From: Gymnopus androsaceus JB14
Lineage: Eukaryota > Basidiomycota > Agaricomycetes > Agaricales > Omphalotaceae
Assembly: GCA_009733575.1 (NCBI GenBank)
Contig: ML769390.1
Coordinates: 1 to 64,000 of the forward strand
Direction of reading: 5' to 3'
DNA: 64,000 nucleotides
In this document: positions 1-8,705 of the stretch, piece after piece
Layout of the letters: the number at the start of each line of letters is the position of its first letter
How positions within the stretch are numbered: the first letter of the stretch is position 1
The notes under the pieces: model-generated
Seen by the model: the letters and a program-made list of their open reading frames with translations, nothing else
The model's database searches: none
Told to the model about the DNA's origin: nothing
Position numbers and translations under genes: made by a program

Positions 1-1090
1 ACTGTTAAGCAAATGGCATAAGTACAGTGTCTCTATTTCAGCAGACAAGGTACAAGAAGGAAAAAAGGTTCCAAGTTGTGTTGTGTGTCTTGATGGTCTT
101 CATCGTCAATGGGTAGGGGATCTCTACATGTTCCCTTCATGTAGCAAATGGGTTTGGAAGTGGTATTGCACAACATCCTATACTTGCACAAGTCTGAGTA
201 CTGTCAGTACCATAAGGCTGAGCACCAGGCAGAACTTGTTTATACACTGCATAAAGCAATGAAAGCAAGTAACCCCTAACTGCCTAGGGTCCGGCATAAA
301 GGTCAGCATGTAGTATATGTAACTACCCTCTAAGAAAAGAGGTGCCTCCCAAGAATAACAACTGTCCTTTTCAGCAACAGTGTCATGAAATCCCCCAGAG
401 CCCATTGACTTGAAGCCAGACAGCACAACCTGCAAACAAGGATTCCTACCTGTTGCCCTTGGCAGCAACAACAGGTAGCAAAGAAGCAAGACTCAATAAA
501 CTATCACAAATCCCTTACTCACCTGCTATGGATTTGGAGGTTGGCAACAAAGGTTAAGCTGAGTGTGTAGAAAGAGAAGTGCTTGTATGAAGACAATGAA
601 GATGTTATTGAGTCTGAGGTCTCTGAGCTCAGACCAGTCTACTTATATACAAAGGGACTGGGACCCCAGTCACTACTACATAAGACCCATGATACCTATC
701 CTTGTGGGTCTGAAACAAGGGGTAGATCAACCCTGTTGGGATGGAGATAACATCTCTACAAGGGTGGAGCAACCCTGTTAAGATGGAGATAACATCTCTA
801 CAAGGGTTGGGTAACCCTGCAAGGTGGAGATAACATCCCTGCAAGGGTTGAGTAGCCCTGCAAGGTGGAGATAACATCCCTGCAAGGGTTTGATGGAGTA
901 GCTAAGAAGCATATGTACATCTATACTAGATAATAAAAGTGTCAAGATAATGCACTAAGATAAGATAATAAAATATGTCATAGATAAGATATAATGAAAT
1001 AGGGAAATCTGTGACACCGAGGCTTCGGCCGATGACTCGATTGGTTATCGATTCGCATGGTCGTAACACTAGCGTGTTGAGTTGCTTATC
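1..1090. other. Repeat-rich non-coding stretch, no gene recognised
   Basis: Only short open frames are present; the longest, on the minus strand at 178-489, has no start context or family I recognise. The segment contains the tandem repeat at 743-905 and otherwise AT-rich unique sequence. It may be the flank of a transposable element, because it adjoins the helicase relic, but no terminal repeats could be identified inside the window. Confidence 0.5.
743..905. repeat. 41-bp minisatellite, about four copies
   Basis: The word GGAGATAACATC recurs at 743, 785, 826 and 867, a period of 41 to 42 bp. Each unit also contains an AGGGTT..AACCCT-type short inverted pair (for example CAAGGGTTGGGTAACCCTG). 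The first two copies share CTCTACAAGGG and the last two share CCCTGCAAGGG, so the array grew by duplication of neighbouring units. The spacing is regular, but there are no unique spacers, so it is not a CRISPR. Confidence 0.85.
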
Positions 1091-1199
1091 AGGTAGAATC
1101 AACATGCTACTGTAGAATGGATTCCCACGAGCAGCATGTTGTTCTTTGCGCCAGGCAAGCAACTATCATCCAGCTCCATGCATTTAAAGCTGGCAGGAA

Positions 1200-3066
1200 A
1201 GGGTCGGAAATGTTTTGATGGCGAAACAGGAACAGGTGGTGGCAATAGTTGTGCAAGTGGGAAGTAAAAGTCAGACGCATGAGCGAATAGACGTGCATCA
1301 TGCTCATCTGCCGCTCCATACACTTCGCCAAGCTCAGGATTACAATGGGAGCAGCAGCGAGCAGACGGAGGACTCTGGGCAACATCAAGAACCGTCCAAG
1401 AAAGCGAGAATGGCGAGGGACACTGACCATCTTTCACAATTGTGGTACCAGCTAGGTCAGTGAAAGTATCCAGCTTTGTGAAGGGACGGAATTGTTGTTG
1501 TATGAAGCGGTGGAGGCATGGTTTTTCTGAAAAGAAATGTTTAGAGGTGTCCCCAATAAATGTATATTGAGCGTATGTACCATTATCTGAAGCAACATAA
1601 TGAACCCCTCCATCGCCGGGTCAAGTTTAGCACGCTTGAGGTTGTTTGCTTTTGTGTCTCCATTTGGCTTACGACCTCGAACGCATGACAAGGTAGGGTT
1701 GAGCGAGCGGATTTCCAGTCGATAAGCCCATGGAGGTATAAAGAGTAGACAGACAGAAGTGGTGATGCGGTTGCGACCTGCACAACCCCATCGTTGGATG
1801 ATGACTGAAAGAGAAGAGGGCAAACCAAATATTACAGAGTACTTCACATCTGGAATGCTACAGCCCATTCCAGCTGCATCTGTAGCACATATAATACGCA
1901 GTTTCCCACTTGTGAACTCGTCCCAGCATTTCTGCTTGGACTTTTCGGACATATCAGATGAGAAAGGAAAGACCGCGTCCCTCAGATGGGCTGGTAGACA
2001 TTTTCGTAACGAGTCTACAGCTTCACGACAAGCACACTCTGAATCAAAGTAGAAGATACTTTTGTCAATATCTTCTTGGCATGTATTGTCGTTGATTTGT
2101 GCTGGGAGTAAATTGAGTGCATCGAGAATGGGATTGTTGGTATTTTTGAGGGTGCGGATATGGAAGAAGAGGTTTGGATGGTCAGCACCAATGTCAATAC
2201 CCCAGAAGGGTTGACAGCCAAATCGAAGGATTTCCACAAAAGATTGAAGGTGGAAGTCTGGCAGGTCGCCGTGGAAGCAACCATCGGCACAGTGTACCCG
2301 CAATATGACCGTAACTTGCCCAGCTCTCAATACTCTGGCCGGAACTCCTCTTCACCCCATTCGTTGATGACATGTGCTTCATCAACAAAGATGGCAGCGA
2401 GGCGAGACCAAAATCGTGGATTTTTCCACACCTGGTTACGAAAACCATCCAAAAGGGCCATTTCCGGAGAGACGTATATGAGTTTCTTTGTTCTACATAT
2501 ACTCTCCCAGAGTTTCGGGCTCTTCGGGGTGTCTTCATTCACCACGATCGCATCTAAACCTTTCGCAGAGGCATGTCGAACCTAAAGAAAGAACATTAAA
2601 ATTGAAATAGATTTTGGAAGGAAGTGAATTGTACCTGATCTCGCTCCAAAGCTTTCAGAGGGCAAATGACTATGACTGCTTGATTCGGACCTGCTAGCTT
2701 GGCCGTGCCTTCAAATATCAGGCTTTTACCAAGCCCAGTGGCAGCTACACAGACGCTATTGTATCCTTGCAATATACGATGTATGAGGTGAGCCTGCCAA
2801 GTATCTGGCTCAAAGTTGAGGTCAAGATCCAGCTTCAAGGTGGTATGTACATCGCCAGGAGTTGCGACGCGTGCAGGTAGACACATTTTGATACCATTGA
2901 CACTTTTAGTCAGTGTCGAAGGTACCTTACACCATCTTGGTGTACCAGGAGATTGCAGACAAGGATTGTGAGGCGTACTGGGGCGAGGAAGCATGATTGA
3001 GGGGTACTGAACACCCAAAACGCGCCAAGGGCACAAGAATAACGCGATAAAAGCCACTAGAAACAA
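1200..3066 (-). pseudogene. Broken RecQ-type (telomere-linked-like) DNA helicase
   Basis: Reading leftward, the minus strand encodes an SF2 helicase. Walker A ATGLGKS lies near 2735, and an intron runs from GTACAA to TTTAG at about 2585-2634. It is followed by DEAH (VDEAH, near 2370), motif III (VASTAT, near 2275), and helicase motifs V and VI (DAAGMGCSIPD and QRWGCAGRNR, about 1780-1880). A trailing CCSHCNP motif near 1335 is of the zinc-binding type common behind such helicases. The frame changes at about 2265 between VASTAT and LPDFHLQS, with no intron signals between them, and again near 1450. The gene therefore looks dead. Known: RecQ-like helicases of this type are amplified in fungal subtelomeres (telomere-linked helicases). 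Inferred: this is a relic copy, consistent with the TTAGGG tracts just upstream of it. Confidence 0.75.
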
Positions 3067-3331
3067 ACTTTAGAGCTCTATACACAAGCAGCTCGAGCCA
3101 TTAACGCACCAAAATGGCCTGAATGTCCAAAATCCTCGGGATTCGTCTTATTCACCTAGCTGAATTGCTGGCGCGATTTTCGAGTTTTTGGGTAATTCAC
3201 AGCAGTAAAGAGATGTCAAATGAGTGGAGTAGCATGTATTGTGTTGGAATAATAAGTTACGAAGGAAGGGAGGAAGGAATAGCAATGTTAAGAAAGATTT
3301 GGTGACTCCCCGGAATCAGCGCACTTTGCGG

Positions 3332-3431
3332 CAAGCCTCTTCACAGGAAGGCACGCAAAGAATGGCAAACAAATACAAGAGCAAACAGTTTCCACGTGTC
3401 CGGTCCGCAGGACCGCCTGTGAAGAGGCTTG
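3332..3431. repeat. Nested inverted repeats beside telomere-like DNA
   Basis: CAAGCCTCTTCACAGG at 3332-3347 is perfectly inverted as CCTGTGAAGAGGCTTG at 3416-3431. Directly inside the right arm lies a second palindrome, CGGTCC GCA GGACCG, at 3401-3415. A third one, GTGGGGGC TT GCCCCCAC, follows at 3493-3510, between two telomere-like tracts. There is no coding capacity. These could be termini of a decayed element or subtelomeric structural DNA. Confidence 0.8.
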
Positions 3432-3443
3432 GAACGAACCTAG

Positions 3444-3572
3444 TTAGGGTTAGGGTGGTTAGGGTTTAGGGGTTGAGGATAATAATGGGGGTGTGGGGGC
3501 TTGCCCCCACTGTTAAAATATTAATCAGGGTTAGGGTTAGGATGCAAGGTAGGGCTAGGGTTGGGTGTGGGT
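3444..3572 (+). repeat. Degenerate interstitial telomere repeat (TTAGGG)
   Basis: The stretch TTAGGGTTAGGGTGGTTAGG at 3444-3463 continues with TTTAGGGG. A second tract, CAGGGTTAGGGTTAGG, lies at 3527-3542, followed by AGGGCTAGGGTTGGG to about 3572. TTAGGG is the telomere unit of most filamentous fungi. The copies are few and imperfect, and unique sequence lies on both sides, so this is an interstitial rather than a terminal tract. Confidence 0.75.
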
Positions 3573-3752
3573 GACCTACACGAGCATGGGAAAAGTGTCC
3601 ATTTTTTCCCACAGGCTCTCATTCTCTCTGTATCAATATTTCTTTTCTAGGTAAAAGCTGTGCTGACAACTTGTTGTAAATATTAAAATATGCCTCCGAG
3701 AACTTGTTGGGGTTTATTTTAATACTGCTAATGAACCAGCTGCACTGCCTCT

Positions 3753-4898
3753 ATGGGTAAACTAGGATTCAAGTGCTGTAATTCAGATGCCAGTGTATAC
3801 GTCTTCAAAGATAAAGGCAAAACTGTAATTGCCATTGTATATGTTGATGATGTATTGTTCATGGGTTCTGATAAAGATTTAGTCCTAAAGAAGAAAAAGG
3901 ACTTTATGAAAATATGGGAGTGCCGTGATCTAGGTGAACCAAAAGAGTTCCTTGGCATGTGCATAACTCGTGATCACAAAAAGCAAAAATTGATTCTTGA
4001 CCAAAGGGATTACCTTATCAAGATCATTTGCCGATTTTGCATGGATAAAGCAAAAGAAGCTCACACTCCATTACCTTCTTCTTGGACACCATCTGCAAAC
4101 AATGCTTGTGTAGACCCTCAACTGCAATGCCAGTACCAAAGCATCATAGGATCATTATTGTACCTCATGTTAGGCACACGTCCTGATATCACTTTTGCGG
4201 TTATCAAATTAAGTCAATATTCCACAAATCCAAGCAAAGACCATTACACCAAATCACTTCATATCCTACGCTATCTTTTGTATACCAGGAACTATGAACT
4301 TGTGTTTGACGGTCTTTCGGATGCTGGCTTTTTAGCCTATTGTGACTCTGACTGGGCATCTGATCCTGATGATCAAAAATCACATACTGGGATGATCATC
4401 CAATTAGCAAATGGTCCAATATCTTGGGTTTCCCATAAACAGAAGACCGTTGCGCTTTCTTCCACTGAGGCCAAATATATGGCACTGTCTGACTCATGTC
4501 AACAACTCATGTGGCTCCAATCTCTATTCAATGAGATTGGAATTTCAATTCAATCTTTACCATTACTGGGCAACAATCAAGGTTCCATCTTTCTCACTTT
4601 GAATCCAATTCAAGAAAGAAGAACCAAAAATATTGATATATGCTTCCATTACATTTGGGAAAGAGTCAAATTGAATGAAGTCGAACTATTTTATGTTCAC
4701 ACTGAAGATAACATTGCAGATATTCTAACAAAAAATCTTGCACTTGTTAAATTTGCAAAGTTTAAGGATCTTTTGGGAATTAACTTTGAAGAAAACAAAC
4801 CCTTCAGGAAATTAACATTCCACGAAGTACATACCCCTGATCCAGGAACTTTAGATGACCGGGCAGCAAAATCATTGAGCTCCTCAAGCTCAAAGTAG
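3753..4898 (+). pseudogene. Copia Pol fragment: reverse transcriptase end and RNase H
   Basis: The open frame is 381 residues. It carries the reverse transcriptase active-site motif YVDDVLFMG at about residues 31-39, the connection segment with the GSLLYLMLGTRPDI signature near 131-144, and RNase H motifs. The latter include YCDSDWASD, the STEAKYMALSD block near 240, and the terminal ADILTK motif near 350. A full copia Pol is over 1,000 residues, so the upstream two thirds are missing. The frame has no stops, which suggests the fragment is young. It cannot be autonomous without gag, protease and integrase. The first methionine is only a convenient start inside a truncated polyprotein. Confidence 0.85.
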
Positions 4899-5209
4899 CA
4901 AGAACATGTCACAGGAAACATCACCAAAGGCCAAGCTCCTGTTTGGTCTTGGATCCAGCTTCCATGAACTACTTCTAAGTCCTTGGACTTCATGTTCCTT
5001 CAACGTATAGTAGCAAAGCACAGAAGTCTCTATCCTCCAATAACATGTGCCTTTAATGGCTTTGGATTTGATAGCAGGATTGGCTTTCACTACATATTCA
5101 GTCAATTTGGCTTAGAGCTCTCATTGCCCTTCTTAAATTTTATTTTCTTTCATCTAAAGATCCCTTAAAAACTTATCCCCGCTGATCCATTGATCTTAGC
5201 AAGGGGGAG

Positions 5210-5649
5210 TGTTGAAAGATACACTTGTGATCATGGACACATGATCAGGTACTTTGTACCATGATATTCAACATCGGCTTACTGATCACTGAAATCACAT
5301 TCCTATGTATTGATATCATTTGATTAATGTCATCCGCTATTTATGTACATGTGATTATAGCTATGATATCAACTGCTGATGTATATACATACATCACATT
5401 GTAGGGACCATTGTCTGCATGGACACTTACCAATACTGTACTTATTATTAGATTTAGGGTACTGTACAGTTTTACAGACATTTAGTATATAAGCTGTAGT
5501 AGTTTACCTGTAGTCCCCATCGCTCTGCATACTACTACTTTACTGTCCTCTCAGACAATACTAAACTCTCTCACAACTGTTTCACTCCTCAAGCCTTACA
5601 CTTGGTTAGTAATGTGATTTCACCATTTGGTCTCACATGTTGTTCAACA
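5210..5649 (+). repeat. 3' LTR of the copia element (440 bp)
   Basis: The LTR begins TGTTGAAAG directly after the polypurine tract and ends TTCAACA at 5649. This gives a 7-bp terminal inverted repeat TGTTGAA/TTCAACA with TG..CA ends. A TATA-like box, TATATAAG, sits at 5486-5493, as expected for U3. The 5' partner LTR is not in the window, so age cannot be estimated from LTR divergence. Confidence 0.85.
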
Positions 5650-6240
5650 AGCCTGAGGTGTCCCTGGGGCTCCCCTTAGATCTCTGAGCTTCCCTGGAAT
5701 ATCTCTAAGCTTCCCTGGACTATTCCTAGGCCTCCTAAATGTATCTCTGAGCTTCCCTAGACTATCCCTGGACTATCTCTGGGATTCCCTGGGATACTCC
5801 TGAGCTTTCCTGGAGTAGCTAGGGCTTCCCAGAGCTCCCTAGAAAAATATATCCTAGGGAAGCTCAGGGACCCAGGGCTGCACAGAGCTTTTCTAGGAAC
5901 ATTCCAGAGACATCTCAGGAATGTCCCAGGATACCTCAGGGTACCTAATGATATCTTTGGGCTACTCAAGGATGCTCTAGAATGCTCCTGGAATGTACCT
6001 AGGAACTCAAGGCTTTTCAAAAAAAAAAGTGGCATATCCAGGGGGGCTTTGAATTTTCCTCAGGGAATCTTGGGAGTCCATAGGATATGGGCATTTTCCT
6101 GGGCACCCTGAGCCACCTGAGGTGCTCAGGACCTTTCAAGACTACCTGAAAAGCCTAGGAATTGGGCACCTCCCTAGGCTCCCCCAGAGATATCCAGATA
6201 TCTCAGGGCTTTAGGCACTTTTCCATAGGGTTTTAAGGTT
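5650..6240. repeat. Degenerate CCCTGG/CCTAGG-rich satellite-like DNA
   Basis: The segment is built of loosely repeated words such as CTTCCCTGGACTATCCCTGG and GAGCTTCCCT, with spacing of roughly 28 bp and heavy divergence. No open frame of note is present. A similar word composition (CCTAGGTTGCCTAGG) reappears at about 7,210-7,490 inside the long-TIR element, so the two blocks may share an origin. Confidence 0.6.
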
Positions 6241-6653
6241 CATTTCTGTAAGGGCTCTTACCGTGGATCCTAAATCACTTGGGAGCTAAGCCAGACAGTG
6301 CTTAGTATTGAGCACTAGGTACGAGAAGTACAGGCATAGATAATTGAGTAATCGAGAGTAGTGGTAAGAGGTTAAGTAGATAGATAAGATATATAGTTGT
6401 ATCGTAATCTAGTTTAGTAGTCCAGGGCTAATTCCTAATAAAGTGATACTTAACCAAATAGGGAATTATACCCATTACAATTTCAATGAACTGCAAATAA
6501 ACTGCAAATTGCATTGGATTGCACTGGAAAATGCACTGCTGAAGGCTGCACTGATGCACAGTTTAAATCAGTGCCAGTTCATGGTGCATTCAATTTTTGA
6601 AAATGACTTAAACTGCCTTGCATCAGTTTAAAGCTGTGCAAATCAATACTAAT

Positions 6654-8286
6654 ATAAACAGAGCTTTGAGCACTCTTATCATGCTGAAATTACATTTCCA
6701 ATAGTAAATACATGAGGACATTTACCAGCTGGGTTGGCATTATTATGCTGAGCTACTCTATCTTTAGATATAAGAATGACCAGTTCAAGCCAGTTTAAAT
6801 TGTGAATTGCATTGAACTGTACTGAAAAATGCACTGCTAAAGATTGCACTGATGGACCATTTAAACCAGTGCCAGTCTACAGTTCATCCAGGTTTCTGTT
6901 AAGCCCATGCAGCCCAGATCAAAGCAGCAGGAAATCAATTGCAAATCAATCGTGGGAATCGACCGATGTTGATCAATCAATGATCCGGGTTAGACCTTTG
7001 AAGTAATGGGACTTAGTGAAGCTATTAGTAACACCCTTAACACACTGTAATGTGTCCCAGAGGGAAGGAGTGGAAGAAGGGCAGAGCGGAGCAAACGCAC
7101 AGCCGCAAGTCAATTGCAAATCGATTGCAATGTTGATCAATTGATTGGCGGAGATGTTGGAAATAAGACTAGAGAAGATCACATCAGGAAAAATGGTCTG
7201 GGCCCAGGGCTGACTTTAGGTTGACCCACAATGACCTAAAGAGACTTAAGGGAACCTAAGGATACCTGGGTCTCCTAGGCCACCTAGGTTGCCTAGACTG
7301 CCTCAGTTTCTTTGAGGTCACCTAGGTTGCCTAGGATTTAGGGATAAACTTTGGGAATTTAAGGCAACCTGAGTAAACCTGAGCTAACCTGAGGAACCTG
7401 GGGTAGCCTAAGGTAGCCTGGGGTAGCCTGGAAGACCCAAGGTGACCAGGGTGACCAGGGTAGCCTAGGTTCCCTAGGTCATCATAGGTTTAACCCCTTT
7501 TTGCTGATGCAGCTAGGCTAAGTTGATTTTTGAACTAAAGTTACAATACATGGCATACTACTTAAATACTAGTGAGTTCGGATAAACAGATAAATGTAAA
7601 GAACAATAAGTAATATATATCCGGGAGTGTATTCAGTATGACAGTAAGTATAACAATAAAGTAATTCAGTAAGAAAGACAAAAGAATATAAGAGGAATAA
7701 AACAATAAGTATCAGAAAGTCTGTCTAAACATGATAGGGATGTTTCCGAAGGTAAAGGACAGCTGTCAGATCAATATGTCGATTGATCAGAAATCGGCAG
7801 CGAGTGTCAAACATTGACAACAAGCGGTGATGATTGTATGGATATAACAGTAGTTACATTGAAAGGTTGAATGATCAATGGTAAATGATCGGAAATTGGC
7901 GGCAAGTGTCGGAAATGAGCAGTGATGATAGCATGGATATAACAGTTTCAAAAAATCTTGCACTGGTGCAATTCAGTTTATTTGCTAAATTTTCAATGAA
8001 TCATGAATTGCACCAGTGCAAGATTTTTTGAAACCTGGATGGACTGTAAACTGGCACTGGTTTAAATGCTCCATCAGTGGAATATTTAGCAGTGCATTTT
8101 CAGTGCAGTTCAATGCAATTCACAATTTAAACTGGCTTGAACTGATTATTCTTAGTACTTACATCTAAAGATAGAGTATACCTCAGCATAATAATGCCAA
8201 CCCAGCTGGTACATGTCCTGTCTATCATGTATATACTATTGGAAGTGTAATTTCAGCATGATAAGAGTGCTCAAAGCTCTGTTTAT
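6654..8286. mobile_element. Non-autonomous element with about 250-bp inverted ends
   Basis: The left arm at about 6654-6896 (starting ATAAACAGAGCTTTGAGCAC) is inverted, imperfectly but along its whole length, as the right arm at about 8030-8286 (ending GCTCTGTTTAT). Interior frames are all under 80 codons and show no transposase motif. An internal roughly 100-bp segment is duplicated at about 7760-7850 and 7870-7943, both ending in ATGGATATAACAG. I could not find a clear target-site duplication, so the outer limits are uncertain by several bases. The left arm has an extra diverged copy just outside it, at about 6480-6600, in direct orientation. It is best described as a MITE-like or foldback element; the superfamily is unknown. 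Confidence 0.7.
7945..8034. repeat. Perfect 31-bp-arm hairpin, 28-nt loop
   Basis: The arm at 7945-7975 (starting GTTTCAAAAAATCTTGCACT) is the exact reverse complement of the arm at 8004-8034 (ending GATTTTTTGAAAC), with a 28-nt AT-rich loop. It overlaps the inner edge of the right inverted arm of the surrounding element. The perfect arms contrast with the diverged long arms, so the hairpin is either younger or under conversion. Confidence 0.9.
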
Positions 8287-8705
8287 CTATATTTTTGAGC
8301 CTCCCACCCATCTACCCCTGATTTCTATGTCTTAAATACTGAGTGTGCCCTTTAAACAATCAGCAACTCATAATTCTAACCTAGTACCAGCATCTTCTGA
8401 TGTTCCGGCTTTGACTGCATGGTTGTTACTTAAAACATTTTGCCCACCCATGCGGGCCAAGCCCCAGCCAATCTATATAACTTAGAGACAGATACATGTA
8501 TCGTCTCCTCTCAAATATCTTATAGCTCTCACAAGAGTGCACCTAGCTTATCTGAGAGGTTGTCGAGTCCCTTCAGCTAATGCGTTCTCGGATCAAAATC
8601 TGCCCGGAGCAATCACGGCCTCGGAAGCTTAGCTAATCGTTTTGGCGCCGTGACACGTCTTTCCTTCCTTCCTAAAGTCGCGTCAATTTCCATCTCATCT
8701 GCACC
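8287..8705 (+). promoter_or_regulatory. Upstream region of the coatomer beta gene
   Basis: About 420 bp separate the long-TIR element from the SEC26 start codon. A TATA-like CTATATAAC lies at about 8473, some 230 bp upstream of the ATG. Nothing else is recognisable. The transposable element ends close enough to have contributed upstream sequence to this promoter. Confidence 0.4.

Larger units (their letters stand above)
3660..5649 (+). mobile_element. 5'-truncated Ty1/copia retrotransposon with 3' LTR
   Basis: Only the 3' half of a copia element remains: the end of reverse transcriptase, RNase H, a polypurine tract (AAGGGGGAG, 5201-5209) and a complete 3' LTR. The left limit is approximate, because no 5' LTR, gag, protease or integrase is visible in the window. 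Immediately left of it lies the telomere-like DNA, so truncation or recombination may have happened at that junction. Confidence 0.85.

Noticed and set aside
178..489. 103-codon minus-strand frame as a gene
   Set aside because: It has low-complexity, Leu/Cys-rich translation without recognised motifs, next to a minisatellite.
743..905. Regularly spaced repeats resembling a CRISPR array
   Set aside because: The units are contiguous, with no unique spacers, and the genome is eukaryotic. It is a minisatellite.
3493..3510. Hairpin read as a Helitron 3' end
   Set aside because: No CTRR terminus follows within about 15 nt, and no Rep/helicase of Helitron type is present.
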